Shown here one piece after another: positions 7,083-15,214 of a DNA stretch of 27,090 nt (positions within the stretch are counted from its first letter, which is position 1; each line of letters opens with the position of its first letter). The notes below the pieces were generated by a model. That model saw only the letters and a program-made list of their open reading frames with translations, was not told the DNA's origin and made no database searches. Location: positions 1-27,090 of the IMG/VR virus record IMGVR_UViG_3300031877_000009. One strand, given 5' to 3'. A program made the translations under genes and the position numbers. The stretch is from a virus.

Positions 7083-7870
7083 GCATACCTCTTATACGGC
7101 AACACATAAGTAACAGAGTACAAAGTTGTGGAACCTAGATTTTGCTCATTATTATTCATGCGTTCCCAAGGTGACCTTAAACTGCCAGTTGCTTTTGTTT
7201 CAGCTATACGTCGGAGTTCAGCTTCACCCTTCCACCGTAATTTATTCCCTGTGATTCCTGTTTTGTCAATGGTGAAGATGCTGATGGGTACATGTTCAAT
7301 ATAACCTACTCCAACAGGTAAACCTTCACTTGTAGGCGTAGCTATAGAAAATACGAGGTCAACGCCTTTTGTTAGAAGCACTTTTTCTATGGGATAGGGC
7401 GGGTCAGCCCAACAAGTAATGTATAATGCTGGAGTTAAGTTGTCGTCTTTCGTAAGGTTGCCAGCAGTTAAATAATCGTCTAACCAGACCTTACTTCTCT
7501 GTCTAGGATCTTGCACTGTTGGGGCTGTGCCGTAAGTTGCGGGCATGTCATAATGAATGGGAAGCTTTACGAGTTCACATTCACGAAAAAAAAAGTTGTC
7601 GCCTAAATAATGTTCCTCTATGGTTTTAATTTCATAATACATGTTTTGAACATCCTTGATTTCATCACCTTCAACTACAGGGTCTTGTGTGTAGCCTGTC
7701 TGCGCATAACGTGAATAGAAGCCCATGCCCAATAACATGAAGGTTGAGCCTTTTGGGCGAATAATCATTTCAATAGTGGATTCAGTGAAGGTTTTAGCAT
7801 ACCATCCAGTAACTGAATCTGCATCGCCAAGCGATAAAGCTCGGCGAGTAACATCAAAACTCAAAGTCAT
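7079..7870 (-). CDS. Tail or head-tail junction protein, 263 aa
   Basis: The 263-residue protein is beta-rich and acidic, with no signal peptide: FTESTIEMIIRPKGSTFMLLGMGFYSRY, YYEIKTIEEHYLG, DFFF-like strands and LYSVTYVLPYKRYA at the C-terminus. It precedes the putative tube gene and is coupled to it by ATGA. It could be a second tube-type or terminator protein; I do not recognise a family. Confidence 0.5.
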   Translation of the reverse strand: MTLSFDVTRRALSLGDADSVTGWYAKTFTESTIEMIIRPKGSTFMLLGMGFYSRYAQTGYTQDPVVEGDEIKDVQNMYYEIKTIEEHYLGDNFFFRECELVKLPIHYDMPATYGTAPTVQDPRQRSKVWLDDYLTAGNLTKDDNLTPALYITCWADPPYPIEKVLLTKGVDLVFSIATPTSEGLPVGVGYIEHVPISIFTIDKTGITGNKLRWKGEAELRRIAETKATGSLRSPWERMNNNEQNLGSTTLYSVTYVLPYKRYA

Positions 7871-7882
7871 TATTGTGTTCTC

Positions 7883-8107
7883 TTATGGTTTGATACCTAA
7901 TCTTTTCATAGCTTCTTTTTGTTGTTTTTCGCTAAGCACACTTGATTTACTAAAATTTACAACCCCACATTTCGGACACTGATAAAAAATATCGGAAATA
8001 ATACTATTCGCATCTTTCCGCTCAAGAAGTAAGCCGTCAACAGGGCATATCATAGGTTCTTCTTTAAAATTTTGTAAAATATCTCCCACTATCTTCTTGA
8101 AGTCCAT
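7883..8107 (-). CDS. Zinc-ribbon protein, 74 aa
   Basis: The protein has 74 residues with MICPVDGLLLERKD followed by FYQCPKCGVVNFSK, the two knuckles of a zinc ribbon (one incomplete: C-P-V-D instead of CXXC). The C-terminal helix is basic (EKQQKEAMKRLG). The ribosome-binding site GAGAGGTAA lies over the end of the upstream fibre gene, so translation is coupled to it. Small zinc ribbons often occur between tail genes of archaeal viruses; role unknown. Confidence 0.6.
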   Translation of the reverse strand: MDFKKIVGDILQNFKEEPMICPVDGLLLERKDANSIISDIFYQCPKCGVVNFSKSSVLSEKQQKEAMKRLGIKP

Positions 8108-8111
8108 TTAG

Positions 8112-10055
8112 TTACCTCTCCAATGTTGAACTGAAAGCTATAAACAAAAATGAAGATGCACTTTCCGCTACAAAATAGAAGATTTCAATCGGTGTTTTAC
8201 TTTGATAGGCATTTGCCACATGCATAGGAAAGAAAACCTCTGAATATGATAAAGCTTCAGAATCATGGTAAACTTCTTGAAAACGTGAATCATAACCATT
8301 TGCTCTCCTCAATAAAACTGGTCTGTAATCTGTCTGATGACGTTCCATAGTTTGGACAATACCATCCTTAATAAAAAATTCTGGAAAAGCATAGGCATGA
8401 AAAGTTAAGACGTTTTTAGCCATATCTGTCATATCGTTGAGAACCCAGAAACCTTTTAAACCCAAAGGACTAGAATATTGTAAAACTTTTACCGTCATCG
8501 TTGGGTCATTCCAATTGACCTGTTTTTTGGCACTTAACAATGGTCTATTTAATTCATCCAAAACGGGCGTCAAACCAATTGTTACAGTTGCACTTGTTGC
8601 AACTAATGTTTGGGCTTCATCCAAGGGAAGCGTGAGAACTGTACCATCTGCCTTTTTCCAGGTTGTTCCTTCGTCATCCGAAAATGCAAAATAGAAGTTT
8701 TCTCTGGCTTCACTTACATATGTGTATTTGCTTCCACCTGTAATCATGTATTTGCCCTGCTTTAATGTGGTAAAATATGGGAATATGCCTGCTCCGAAAT
8801 TTATGAAATCAATCCAACCCGTCCAAGTTGTGCCGTTCACTGTTGTATTTTTCATCCAACGAGTTTGGCTACTACTAACTGAATCTCTCGCAACCAGCAC
8901 AAGTTTGTCAGCAAAGCTTGAAACTTGAGGATATGTCCAACCCATATTTATTACGGGAAGATTTAACTGTTCCCCCCATGATGATTCATCCCCGGCATTT
9001 TGCGAAATCTTGTAATATATAGGTTCATCTGAATGGCAACCATAAAAAACGATTAGTTTACCATTTGGAAGAATTCCTATGCTTGGGGGCGTATCTGCAT
9101 CCGTGAGGTGAGGTGAATCTGCAACTTTGTAACTTGAACCCCACGATTCTGTCATGTGATTATAGGCTTTAATATAAATGTCTTGTGCATTATCTTCCCA
9201 AACAAAATAAGTTTTTAGATAGGTTTGACGATAGATTGCGGAAGGATAATTTCTTTGTTGTAATCGACCTGAAAGTGAACCAGAATAACTGAAAATTGTT
9301 GTTTTCATGAAGACAAAATCTGTTCCTTTTGGTGTTCGTTCAAGGTCTTTGTCAAGTGCATAAATGTGTTGAATACCTTGATACTCTTCTATAACCATGA
9401 CATTACTTGATAAGAAAACTCCCGAAGGCAATTGAAAGCCTTTGAGGTAAATGATTCCACCAGTGTCATCAACAACATTCTCTACATCTTGAACAACAGT
9501 CGTTTCATTGGTTCCAGAATAGTCTATGGCTCCAGTTGCGCCATTTCGTGCATAATAGGTTGAATCCTTTTTATAAATAATGTAGTTTGTACATACATGT
9601 CCAATACCTTCAGCAAGTTTACTTGAAGTCACATTTAAATCAGTTATTTTCGCTGTAGTAACTGCGTTGTCTACAAGTTCTGCTGTGTTCACTGAATTAT
9701 CAGCCATTTTAGCATTAGTCACCGCATTGTCTACAAGTTCTGCTGTGTTCACGCTGTTATCTGCCATTTTAGCGTTAGTTACTGCATTGTCTTGGATGGC
9801 TGCTGTGTCAACTGCGTTATCAGCTAACTCACTAGCGCCCACAGCATTTGGGGCAATATCGACTGCAAGTACAGTGTCAGGTGCAATCTTCTCAGAAGTT
9901 ACAGCGTTGTCAGCAAGCTTCGCCGTCGTAACTGAACCATCAGCTAAACCCGCAGTGGGAATAGCCCCAGATTCAATCTCATGGTCTTCAGCCCAAACAG
10001 CACTAGTTTTAATATTGGTTCCCGCAGCCCTAGTTTTATGTTTAATTCCAGCCAT
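8112..10055 (-). CDS. Receptor-binding tail fibre with beta-repeat stalk and BNR/sialidase-like propeller
   Basis: This is the longest protein of the window, 647 residues. Residues about 35-155 are tandem units of the NAVTNAKMADNSVNTAELVD type, a trimeric fibre stalk encoded by 60-bp repeats. Residues about 160-225 form an adaptor (IIYKKDSTYYARNGATG and IDYSGTN) shared with the fibre encoded at 10463. The rest is strand-rich with an Asp-box, SDDEGTTW, near residue 459, and several blade-like stretches, as in BNR-repeat or sialidase propellers. It probably binds or cleaves host surface glycan. The sialidase catalytic arginine triad cannot be confirmed by eye. The start has AAGAAGGT upstream. 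Confidence 0.75.
   Translation of the reverse strand: MAGIKHKTRAAGTNIKTSAVWAEDHEIESGAIPTAGLADGSVTTAKLADNAVTSEKIAPDTVLAVDIAPNAVGASELADNAVDTAAIQDNAVTNAKMADNSVNTAELVDNAVTNAKMADNSVNTAELVDNAVTTAKITDLNVTSSKLAEGIGHVCTNYIIYKKDSTYYARNGATGAIDYSGTNETTVVQDVENVVDDTGGIIYLKGFQLPSGVFLSSNVMVIEEYQGIQHIYALDKDLERTPKGTDFVFMKTTIFSYSGSLSGRLQQRNYPSAIYRQTYLKTYFVWEDNAQDIYIKAYNHMTESWGSSYKVADSPHLTDADTPPSIGILPNGKLIVFYGCHSDEPIYYKISQNAGDESSWGEQLNLPVINMGWTYPQVSSFADKLVLVARDSVSSSQTRWMKNTTVNGTTWTGWIDFINFGAGIFPYFTTLKQGKYMITGGSKYTYVSEARENFYFAFSDDEGTTWKKADGTVLTLPLDEAQTLVATSATVTIGLTPVLDELNRPLLSAKKQVNWNDPTMTVKVLQYSSPLGLKGFWVLNDMTDMAKNVLTFHAYAFPEFFIKDGIVQTMERHQTDYRPVLLRRANGYDSRFQEVYHDSEALSYSEVFFPMHVANAYQSKTPIEIFYFVAESASSFLFIAFSSTLER
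9601..9960 (-). repeat. 60-bp-period tandem repeats in the fibre stalk
   Basis: The sequence keeps an exact 60-base period: 9661-9720 and 9721-9780 are nearly identical, and 9781-9840, 9841-9900 and 9901-9960 are diverged copies. Each unit encodes 20 residues made of two roughly 10-residue turns ending in -DNAV or -DNSV. The two near-identical copies indicate a recent duplication or gene-conversion event. The number of units would set the stalk length. Confidence 0.8.
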
Positions 10056-10059
10056 ATGG

Positions 10060-10419
10060 TTAAACCTTCTTTAATGTTCTTTTCATGTCTTGCCAAATAT
10101 CCGAGTAAACATCTAAGCGAGCATCATCGCCAACGCTGTCAACGATGCAGTCAACATCGCCATCAACGAGGATGCGAGGATAAGGTGTTGGAATATTTTT
10201 TTGGCGTTTCAATTGTTGCCAATGATCAGTGTAAACATCTACCCGTGCTTCATCTCCTACGCTATCAACGATGCAGTCGATGACACCGTCCACGGGGATA
10301 GGTGGATACACTATCGAGATGTTTTTTAATCGTTTAAGAACAATGCTCCATTCGCCAACACTAATAATGTCCCAATTGCATCTGTCCCATCGACCTATAT
10401 CCCAACGAGCAACATCCAT
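10060..10419 (-). CDS. Hypothetical protein with two internal repeats, 119 aa
   Basis: The protein consists of an N-terminal segment rich in W (ARWDIGRWDRCNWDI) and two copies of a 42-residue unit. Each unit carries DCIVDSVGD-x-AR-x-DVY and then a helix (HWQQLKR / IWQDMKR). The matching DNA segments are 126 bases apart. GGGAGTTT lies just upstream of ATG 10419. It sits between two fibre genes, so a fibre chaperone or a small structural adaptor is possible. Family not recognised. Confidence 0.6.
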   Translation of the reverse strand: MDVARWDIGRWDRCNWDIISVGEWSIVLKRLKNISIVYPPIPVDGVIDCIVDSVGDEARVDVYTDHWQQLKRQKNIPTPYPRILVDGDVDCIVDSVGDDARLDVYSDIWQDMKRTLKKV

Positions 10420-10462
10420 TTTTTAAACTCCCATTGCATTTTACCGTTCCATTTTTGTCACT

Positions 10463-11824
10463 TTAACTTTTTACTTCCCAACGATATTTTTTGGTATTAA
10501 CTGCTGTAACGTAAATGTTAGTAGCATTTGGTGTCCCTGAAATGTATGGGTTGGCTCCATCGTCAATGTTGCTTAAAACAACATTCGCATCTGTTGGCGT
10601 GAAGGCACATCCATGCGCAATTATTTGTTGTGCTCCAGTTCCTATTGCGGTTTCGCTGTTCTCAGTAACATAACCGATATTGTTAAAAATTCTGGTAGTT
10701 GAAGAACTATTCTTTAAAATAGGTCCTGAACCCGTAGAATCTTGGATGAAATTGTTGAGGACGTAATTCGAATTTAAAATAATCCTATTTTCTTCAATAT
10801 GATGTTTAGGTTTGTCGGTTTCTTCACATTGAAAGTAATTTCCTATAATTTCAACATTTGTTATAGCATTAGTTCCACTAAGATAAATACTTGAATACAG
10901 ATTGTTATTTCCACCCAAAATTCCTTGTTTTAAAAATCTATTGTTGACTATATGAATAGCCCCAATTATCGCAGAATCACTTGAAAGGATAACTCCATGT
11001 TCTTGAGAACTATCGAAATAATTATCAACTAATCTTACGTTTGGTGCACTTACGATAATATTATTTTTATTATCATACAGATGATTATAAGCCACAAAGT
11101 TTCCATGATTTATCGAAATTCCACAAGTGGAACGAATGGTTGGTTCAGCCGAGGAAGCACCATCGATTAAATTTCCGAAAATAATATTGTCACTACTATA
11201 TTGAGGAAGATTAATTCCCGCAGTTCTACAGTTTATTATTCTATTAAATAAAATATCGGTTTCAAAACTTCTAGAACCCCAAGAGCTTCCTGCAGATTTA
11301 AGTTGAATCCCACTCCCTGTACAATCCATAATATGTAAAAAGAAAATTTTGCTTGCTGCAAGGATTGCATTTATTGCATTTATATTATTATAGAGTTGCC
11401 CATCAATAAGAAAATCATGCAGGTTAACCCGAACGCATTGAGAGGAATTCGATATAATGTCTAGGTTGGCTCCACCAGCCATTAAGTAAGTTGCCGCACA
11501 TTCACCAAATATTTCTATATCAGATTTTATAATTATTGGAGATGTAATAACATATACTCCAGCTTTAATGAATATTTTTCCTCTGCTCGTCAAAGCGTTT
11601 ATTGTCGCTTGTATCACTGCTGAAGCGTTTGTTCCACTCACTCCACCAGCATTTCCAGAGCCACCATAATCTATTTTTCCCGTTGACCCATTTATGGCTT
11701 CATAGTAACTGTCTTTTTTTCTCACAATGAAACTGCATGGTTTCTCAAACGCGTGGTCAAGAATAGCGTTTGCCCATGCACTACTAATCAGCGTATTAGT
11801 GACTACAGTGTTAAACTCAGCCAT
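10463..11824 (-). CDS. Tail fibre / receptor-binding protein with right-handed beta-helix
   Basis: ATG 11824 is preferred over ATG 11839 because GGGAGTTG precedes it, giving 453 residues. After a short N-terminal cap (VTNTLISSAWANAILDH) comes the adaptor FIVRKKDSYYEAINGSTGKIDY. It is followed by the pectate-lyase-type entry AVIQATINALTSRGKIFIKAGVY. Then a long run of short N-rich strands (IIFGNLIDG, VAYNHLYDNKNNII, VRLVDNYFDSS, VEIIGNYFQ) forms a parallel beta-helix of the pectate lyase/NosD sort. Such helices in tail spikes bind or cut surface polysaccharide. Catalytic residues are not evident. The C-terminus (YISGTPNATNIYVTAVNTKKYRWEVKS region) looks like a trimerisation tip. Confidence 0.75.
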   Translation of the reverse strand: MAEFNTVVTNTLISSAWANAILDHAFEKPCSFIVRKKDSYYEAINGSTGKIDYGGSGNAGGVSGTNASAVIQATINALTSRGKIFIKAGVYVITSPIIIKSDIEIFGECAATYLMAGGANLDIISNSSQCVRVNLHDFLIDGQLYNNINAINAILAASKIFFLHIMDCTGSGIQLKSAGSSWGSRSFETDILFNRIINCRTAGINLPQYSSDNIIFGNLIDGASSAEPTIRSTCGISINHGNFVAYNHLYDNKNNIIVSAPNVRLVDNYFDSSQEHGVILSSDSAIIGAIHIVNNRFLKQGILGGNNNLYSSIYLSGTNAITNVEIIGNYFQCEETDKPKHHIEENRIILNSNYVLNNFIQDSTGSGPILKNSSSTTRIFNNIGYVTENSETAIGTGAQQIIAHGCAFTPTDANVVLSNIDDGANPYISGTPNATNIYVTAVNTKKYRWEVKS

Positions 11825-11892
11825 ATATTCAACTCCCATTCTTTACGTTAGGCATATTTCTCACATCAACCGATTTTTGTGGTCATTTATTT

Positions 11893-12777
11893 TTATCCAC
11901 TTGCTACTTGAATCCAGGCATACGTATTATCCGCTTTTTTCATGCAACAATATAATTTATCGGCAACTCCTGCTGCACCTTCAACTCTAATCATAACTCC
12001 TCGCATTGTTTCATCGGCTGTTGGTAAACCATTTTCAGTTTTGCCCATGAAAGTATAACGTTGAATTCCCACATCTCTCCAACGAACGGGAAAAACGGGA
12101 TGTAAAGGTGACCCTAAATCCAAACCTTCGTACGCTGGCTGAAAGTGAGAAGCAACAAAAAAGGTAGTGGATGGAAAGTCAAATCCCATCATGTCAATTT
12201 GTGTTAATTCATCTGCAGAAATCCCACTGAAAGTTAACGAACCATAATAGTTTGAGATGATGTATCTTGCAGTTTTTGTTCCAATTGGATATTCACAATA
12301 AAAGTCAATGTAGGGCACCGCTTCTTCGCCAGTATAACGTGGATGCCCTGTTGGAAATTTACCACCTACAATAAGTTTTCCAAGCATGTCAAGAACAGTG
12401 TTGCGTCCTTGCCAAAATCCACGAAGCCACGGTTTGCTATCAGAACCTATATTGTAAACTTCAGGAGATGCTGGCAACAGGTCGCTTGTCATGCCTTCTG
12501 AACCGTCTTTAGGCAAAAAATCTGGCGTGTGAAATTCATTGCCATGCTGAGCCATCCCGCTTCCACCGCCACTGCCTACAGCCTTAACAACAAAGCCTTC
12601 CCTTGCTTCCTCCACAATTTCTTTAGCATGCTTACCATCAACCATGTCAGCATTGAGCCCAGAGCCTTCACCTTGAGGCAATAATTCAAAAATACGTTGT
12701 CCCTCAGCCACACGCTTCCGATTGTTATGTAATCCTAAAACTTCATCTGCATGAGCAATTACTTCAGCCGTCTCCAT
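11893..12777 (-). CDS. Tail fibre protein, 294 aa
   Basis: An N-terminal helix is followed by LNADMVDGKHA, a motif common in phage tail fibres. A glycine-rich linker comes next (VGSGGGSGM). Then YNIGSDSKPWLRGFWQGRN, which resembles the G-S-x-x-x-x-W elements of fibre shaft domains, and a beta-rich C-terminal domain ending MIRVEGAAGVADKLYCCMKKADNTYAWI. This ending is typical of fibre tips. It starts 2 bases after the upstream connector gene. Confidence 0.7.
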   Translation of the reverse strand: METAEVIAHADEVLGLHNNRKRVAEGQRIFELLPQGEGSGLNADMVDGKHAKEIVEEAREGFVVKAVGSGGGSGMAQHGNEFHTPDFLPKDGSEGMTSDLLPASPEVYNIGSDSKPWLRGFWQGRNTVLDMLGKLIVGGKFPTGHPRYTGEEAVPYIDFYCEYPIGTKTARYIISNYYGSLTFSGISADELTQIDMMGFDFPSTTFFVASHFQPAYEGLDLGSPLHPVFPVRWRDVGIQRYTFMGKTENGLPTADETMRGVMIRVEGAAGVADKLYCCMKKADNTYAWIQVASG

Positions 12778-12779
12778 TT

Positions 12780-13163
12780 TTATTCAATTCCAGAAGTGTC
12801 TTCAGCAACTTTAAACGTGAAACTTTTCAGTTGAATCGCAATTTTCCTTACACTTTCCAAAAATATAGGATCACTCATTAAGTCTGGTTGTGTTATGGAT
12901 ACTCCACTTATTCCTACTGTTTCCACGCCTTTGTAGCCTCCAAAATAAAGTTTGCGGGCCACTGTGAATATTGCGCCTCGTTGTTTGCTTGTCACAGTTA
13001 ATGTTTTGTTTGGAGTTGTGCCTCCTAAATTTGAGAGGTTTGCGCCGAAGATGTTGAGGCTGTCGATTGCCCAATCTAAGATGTTTTCTGCGTTTGCATT
13101 ACTTAATTCACCATCACTTAGGTTTAGAATTGATTGAAATTCGTCAGCAGTTACAGTTACCAT
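12780..13163 (-). CDS. Putative head-tail connector (gp6-like) protein
   Basis: The protein has 127 residues. Its start, TVTADEFQSILNLSDGELSNANAENILDWAIDSLN, is a helical region with the DEF-x-x-x-L pattern of gp6/gp15-type head-tail adaptors, followed by a short beta segment and a final helix-strand. Length and position, after the capsid gene and before tail genes, fit an adaptor that binds the portal. The sequence match is weak, so this is a positional call. Confidence 0.5.
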   Translation of the reverse strand: MVTVTADEFQSILNLSDGELSNANAENILDWAIDSLNIFGANLSNLGGTTPNKTLTVTSKQRGAIFTVARKLYFGGYKGVETVGISGVSITQPDLMSDPIFLESVRKIAIQLKSFTFKVAEDTSGIE

Positions 13164-13184
13164 AGTTTATTCTTCCTTTTTTCA

Positions 13185-13538
13185 CTAAGTTGGATAGTTA
13201 GCGAAGAACTCGCAGAACTCAAACAACGGCTTCTCTAGCCATCGAAATCTTTTCATAATTTTATCTAATGTAACAATTATGGCGCAACGCAACATTGTGA
13301 AGTGTCCCCTTGGATCAATGTATAAGGTAACCCAATTTTGTTGATAAGCAACAACTTGATGGGTTTTTCGTTCAACAACAGCGTAATAATTAATTTTCCA
13401 AGGAAACGTGTAAAGAAGCCAATTGCTTGGATTTACAAATTTTTTGGTTAATCGCCTTCGCCAACGACAATACAAGCAAGTAAAATGGAAACGCTTTAAA
13501 CCTTGAGGGCAGTTACCAAGTTTACCAGCACACCACAA
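13185..13538 (-). CDS. Hypothetical cysteine-containing protein, 117 aa
   Basis: The frame opens with TTG 13538, 2 bases after the upstream stop, and has no better start. The N-terminus carries C3, C9, C21 and C24 in MWCAGKLGNCPQGLKRFHFTCLYC-type spacing, a possible zinc knuckle, then a basic RWRRRLTKKF. The centre is strand-rich and aromatic (NWLLYTFPWKINYYAVVE, QQNWVTLYIDPRGHF) and the end is helical. Position among the connectors suggests a virion assembly role; no family recognised. Confidence 0.5.
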   Translation of the reverse strand: MWCAGKLGNCPQGLKRFHFTCLYCRWRRRLTKKFVNPSNWLLYTFPWKINYYAVVERKTHQVVAYQQNWVTLYIDPRGHFTMLRCAIIVTLDKIMKRFRWLEKPLFEFCEFFANYPT

Positions 13539-13540
13539 CT

Positions 13541-13792
13541 TTAAGAAGTTAATTCTGACTCCTCCACAAATGTAGAATCTGAAGTCTCAGTTTTTCCTTT
13601 CTCCTTAACATGTGGTAAGGGTTCTTGTGGCTTCTCTTCTTGAATAACAAGTTTTGGTTGTGGTTCCTCAATTTTCTCCATGAACCAATCGCAGAAATCG
13701 GCAACGTCAATTTCTACTATATCGCCCGGCTTATACGTTTTACCACTTGATGTATAGGTTGAAACATTGTTTTTAATGCGTACTTTCGTCAT
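13541..13792 (-). CDS. Small head-tail region protein, 83 aa
   Basis: ATG 13792 is preferred because GGAGGTGAAT immediately precedes it; the frame extends only four more codons to ATG 13804. The N-terminal half is an SH3-like barrel sequence (TKVRIKNNVSTYTSSGKTYKPGDIVEID). The second half is acidic and proline-rich, probably disordered. Small proteins like this occur after capsid genes in many tailed viruses. Function is not established. Confidence 0.6.
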   Translation of the reverse strand: MTKVRIKNNVSTYTSSGKTYKPGDIVEIDVADFCDWFMEKIEEPQPKLVIQEEKPQEPLPHVKEKGKTETSDSTFVEESELTS

Positions 13793-13819
13793 ATTCACCT
13801 CCATAGAATTGTTATGGTT

Positions 13820-13827
13820 AAAAAAAA
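13820..13827 (-). terminator. T8 tract after the capsid gene
   Basis: On the minus strand CTTCCC is followed by eight T residues, 30-40 bases beyond the capsid stop. T-tracts are the main element of archaeal intrinsic termination. A partial terminator here would raise capsid mRNA relative to the connectors. No strong hairpin precedes it. Confidence 0.35.
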
Positions 13828-13856
13828 GGGAAGATAGACGTAGTTTTAATCGAAGT

Positions 13857-14738
13857 TTACGTTAAAGTGTTGATTTCCACAATTGCTTTGGGTCTCTTTA
13901 TCACGGGTACAACGGCTTCCCAAACTTTGCCTTGATAGTTCATAGTGGGCAACTGCGCTAGATAATTTGTGATGTCTGCGCCTACAAGTAATTCAAAGTT
14001 GCCAGGTTGCACATCTACAAGCACTACGCTGTCAACGTCTCCATCAGCAGCGTAAAGGTTATCGCTTATGAGAATGTTCTCTACGCCTCCAATTAATTCG
14101 CCGACTGCTTGAAACGCCCATTTCTCAGTGTTTGAAATCAAAACTTCAAGTTGACTATACCAAGTGCTCGTGAGAATCAGCTTGTACGGTCCATAGTAGC
14201 CTAAGGCTCTTAATGTTTGTTTTGCGGTGCTAACTTCAGTGAGATATGTGGCACTCCAGTCGCCACCATTCTGTTCGTTTCTACCTGTTGCAGTTGTGAA
14301 TCCTTGAATACCAAGTGCGGGCCAACCAGTGTATTCGCCTGATAGGATTAGTTTGTCTTCTTCTTCAGCCACTTGTCTTGCTGCATTTTCTGCGTGTTGA
14401 GTGTTTAAGTCTTCACCTTGGTTTCTACGCATTAAAACATCTCGCCAATGAAGGTTGTAGTCTTTGCTGATTATGGGAATTTTTACGCTTCCTTCAGTTA
14501 AGTCTACGAGGTCCATGCTTTGTTCTTCGCCTGTCATGCTAATGGTTGCTTGTCCCATGTCGTTCTCAGTGTAAAATGTGTATTTTGTGAAGCCTGCGTG
14601 TGCAAGGTTGCGAGCTGGCATCAATTGTCTGCCAACGAGTAGGGGTCGCACGGTTTTGACGATTTGGGTTTCAACATAGTTAACTTCATAGTCTGTTAAG
14701 GCTCCAGTTGCTAATCCGATTCGTTTAAGATTCTGCAT
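13857..14738 (-). CDS. HK97-fold major capsid protein, encapsulin-like
   Basis: The protein has 293 residues. The N-arm is followed by VNYVETQIVKTVRPLLVGRQLMP. The spine region has HAENAARQVAEEEDKLILSGEYTGWPALGIQG, and the axial and C-terminal strands include PYKLILTSTWYSQLEVL and VVPVIKRPKAIVEI. The E-D-x-x-I-x-x-G...G-x-x-G pattern is characteristic of encapsulin-type HK97 capsid proteins. Length matches the family. It follows decoration and scaffold genes, as expected. Confidence 0.85.
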   Translation of the reverse strand: MQNLKRIGLATGALTDYEVNYVETQIVKTVRPLLVGRQLMPARNLAHAGFTKYTFYTENDMGQATISMTGEEQSMDLVDLTEGSVKIPIISKDYNLHWRDVLMRRNQGEDLNTQHAENAARQVAEEEDKLILSGEYTGWPALGIQGFTTATGRNEQNGGDWSATYLTEVSTAKQTLRALGYYGPYKLILTSTWYSQLEVLISNTEKWAFQAVGELIGGVENILISDNLYAADGDVDSVVLVDVQPGNFELLVGADITNYLAQLPTMNYQGKVWEAVVPVIKRPKAIVEINTLT

Positions 14739-14749
14739 TGATAGTCACC

Positions 14750-15214
14750 TTAAATTGTCAGTTTGATGAGAATCCATTTGCAACTTGCTGTCAAGACTGG
14801 TGATTCAAGGCTATAACCTATGCATTTTCCTGCTGTTGTGCCTGCTACAACTAAGCCGTTAGCTGCTGTGCAAACTCTTGTTCCCACGGTAATGGTTTCG
14901 CCACTTTTAGCCATCACTTTAACTACAATGTCTCCACGCAATACTCTGATTTGATCTCCTGCTGCGAAGGTTTCTGTCACAGTTCCAGCGGCACTCTCCG
15001 TTATGTAATCAGTTAGTTTTTTGTCACTTGGGACGTCTGCCACTCCAATGGGGGTAGTTTCATCGCCTGCAACTTCGCATTGCCAATCTTCAGTGTCCAC
15101 GCTAACAACTTTCCCTGGACAGAATTGAGTTGTAGTTTCAACTTCCATTTCTTGAACTATTGGTTGCCCAGCATAAAGAATAGCGTTTGAGGGTTGAATT
15201 AATCTTTGGGGCAT
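14750..15214 (-). CDS. Capsid decoration / stabilisation protein (DUF2190-like)
   Basis: The protein has 154 residues and begins MPQRLIQPSNAILYAGQPIVQEM. It then has beta-rich stretches with the GxxVxVDTED, PIGVAD and GDQIRVLRGDIVVKVMAKSG motifs. The barrel-like pattern, with repeated G-x-x-V and PIGV, is seen in DUF2190-type head proteins and lies just upstream of the capsid gene, where decoration proteins usually sit. It shares its last base position with the neighbouring start, a 1-base overlap. Confidence 0.65.
   Translation of the reverse strand: MPQRLIQPSNAILYAGQPIVQEMEVETTTQFCPGKVVSVDTEDWQCEVAGDETTPIGVADVPSDKKLTDYITESAAGTVTETFAAGDQIRVLRGDIVVKVMAKSGETITVGTRVCTAANGLVVAGTTAGKCIGYSLESPVLTASCKWILIKLTI

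Noticed and set aside
8437-8928. Two plus-strand frames of 68-85 codons
   Set aside because: Antisense to the propeller part of the fibre gene, with no start signals.
9667-10074. Plus-strand 135-codon frame across the fibre repeats
   Set aside because: Its repetitive STSSAVFTELSAI sequence is the antisense of the 60-bp stalk repeats, which have a clear fibre-stalk signature on the minus strand.
12871-13074. Minus-strand 67-codon frame
   Set aside because: Lies inside the connector gene in another frame with low-complexity N/Q/R sequence.
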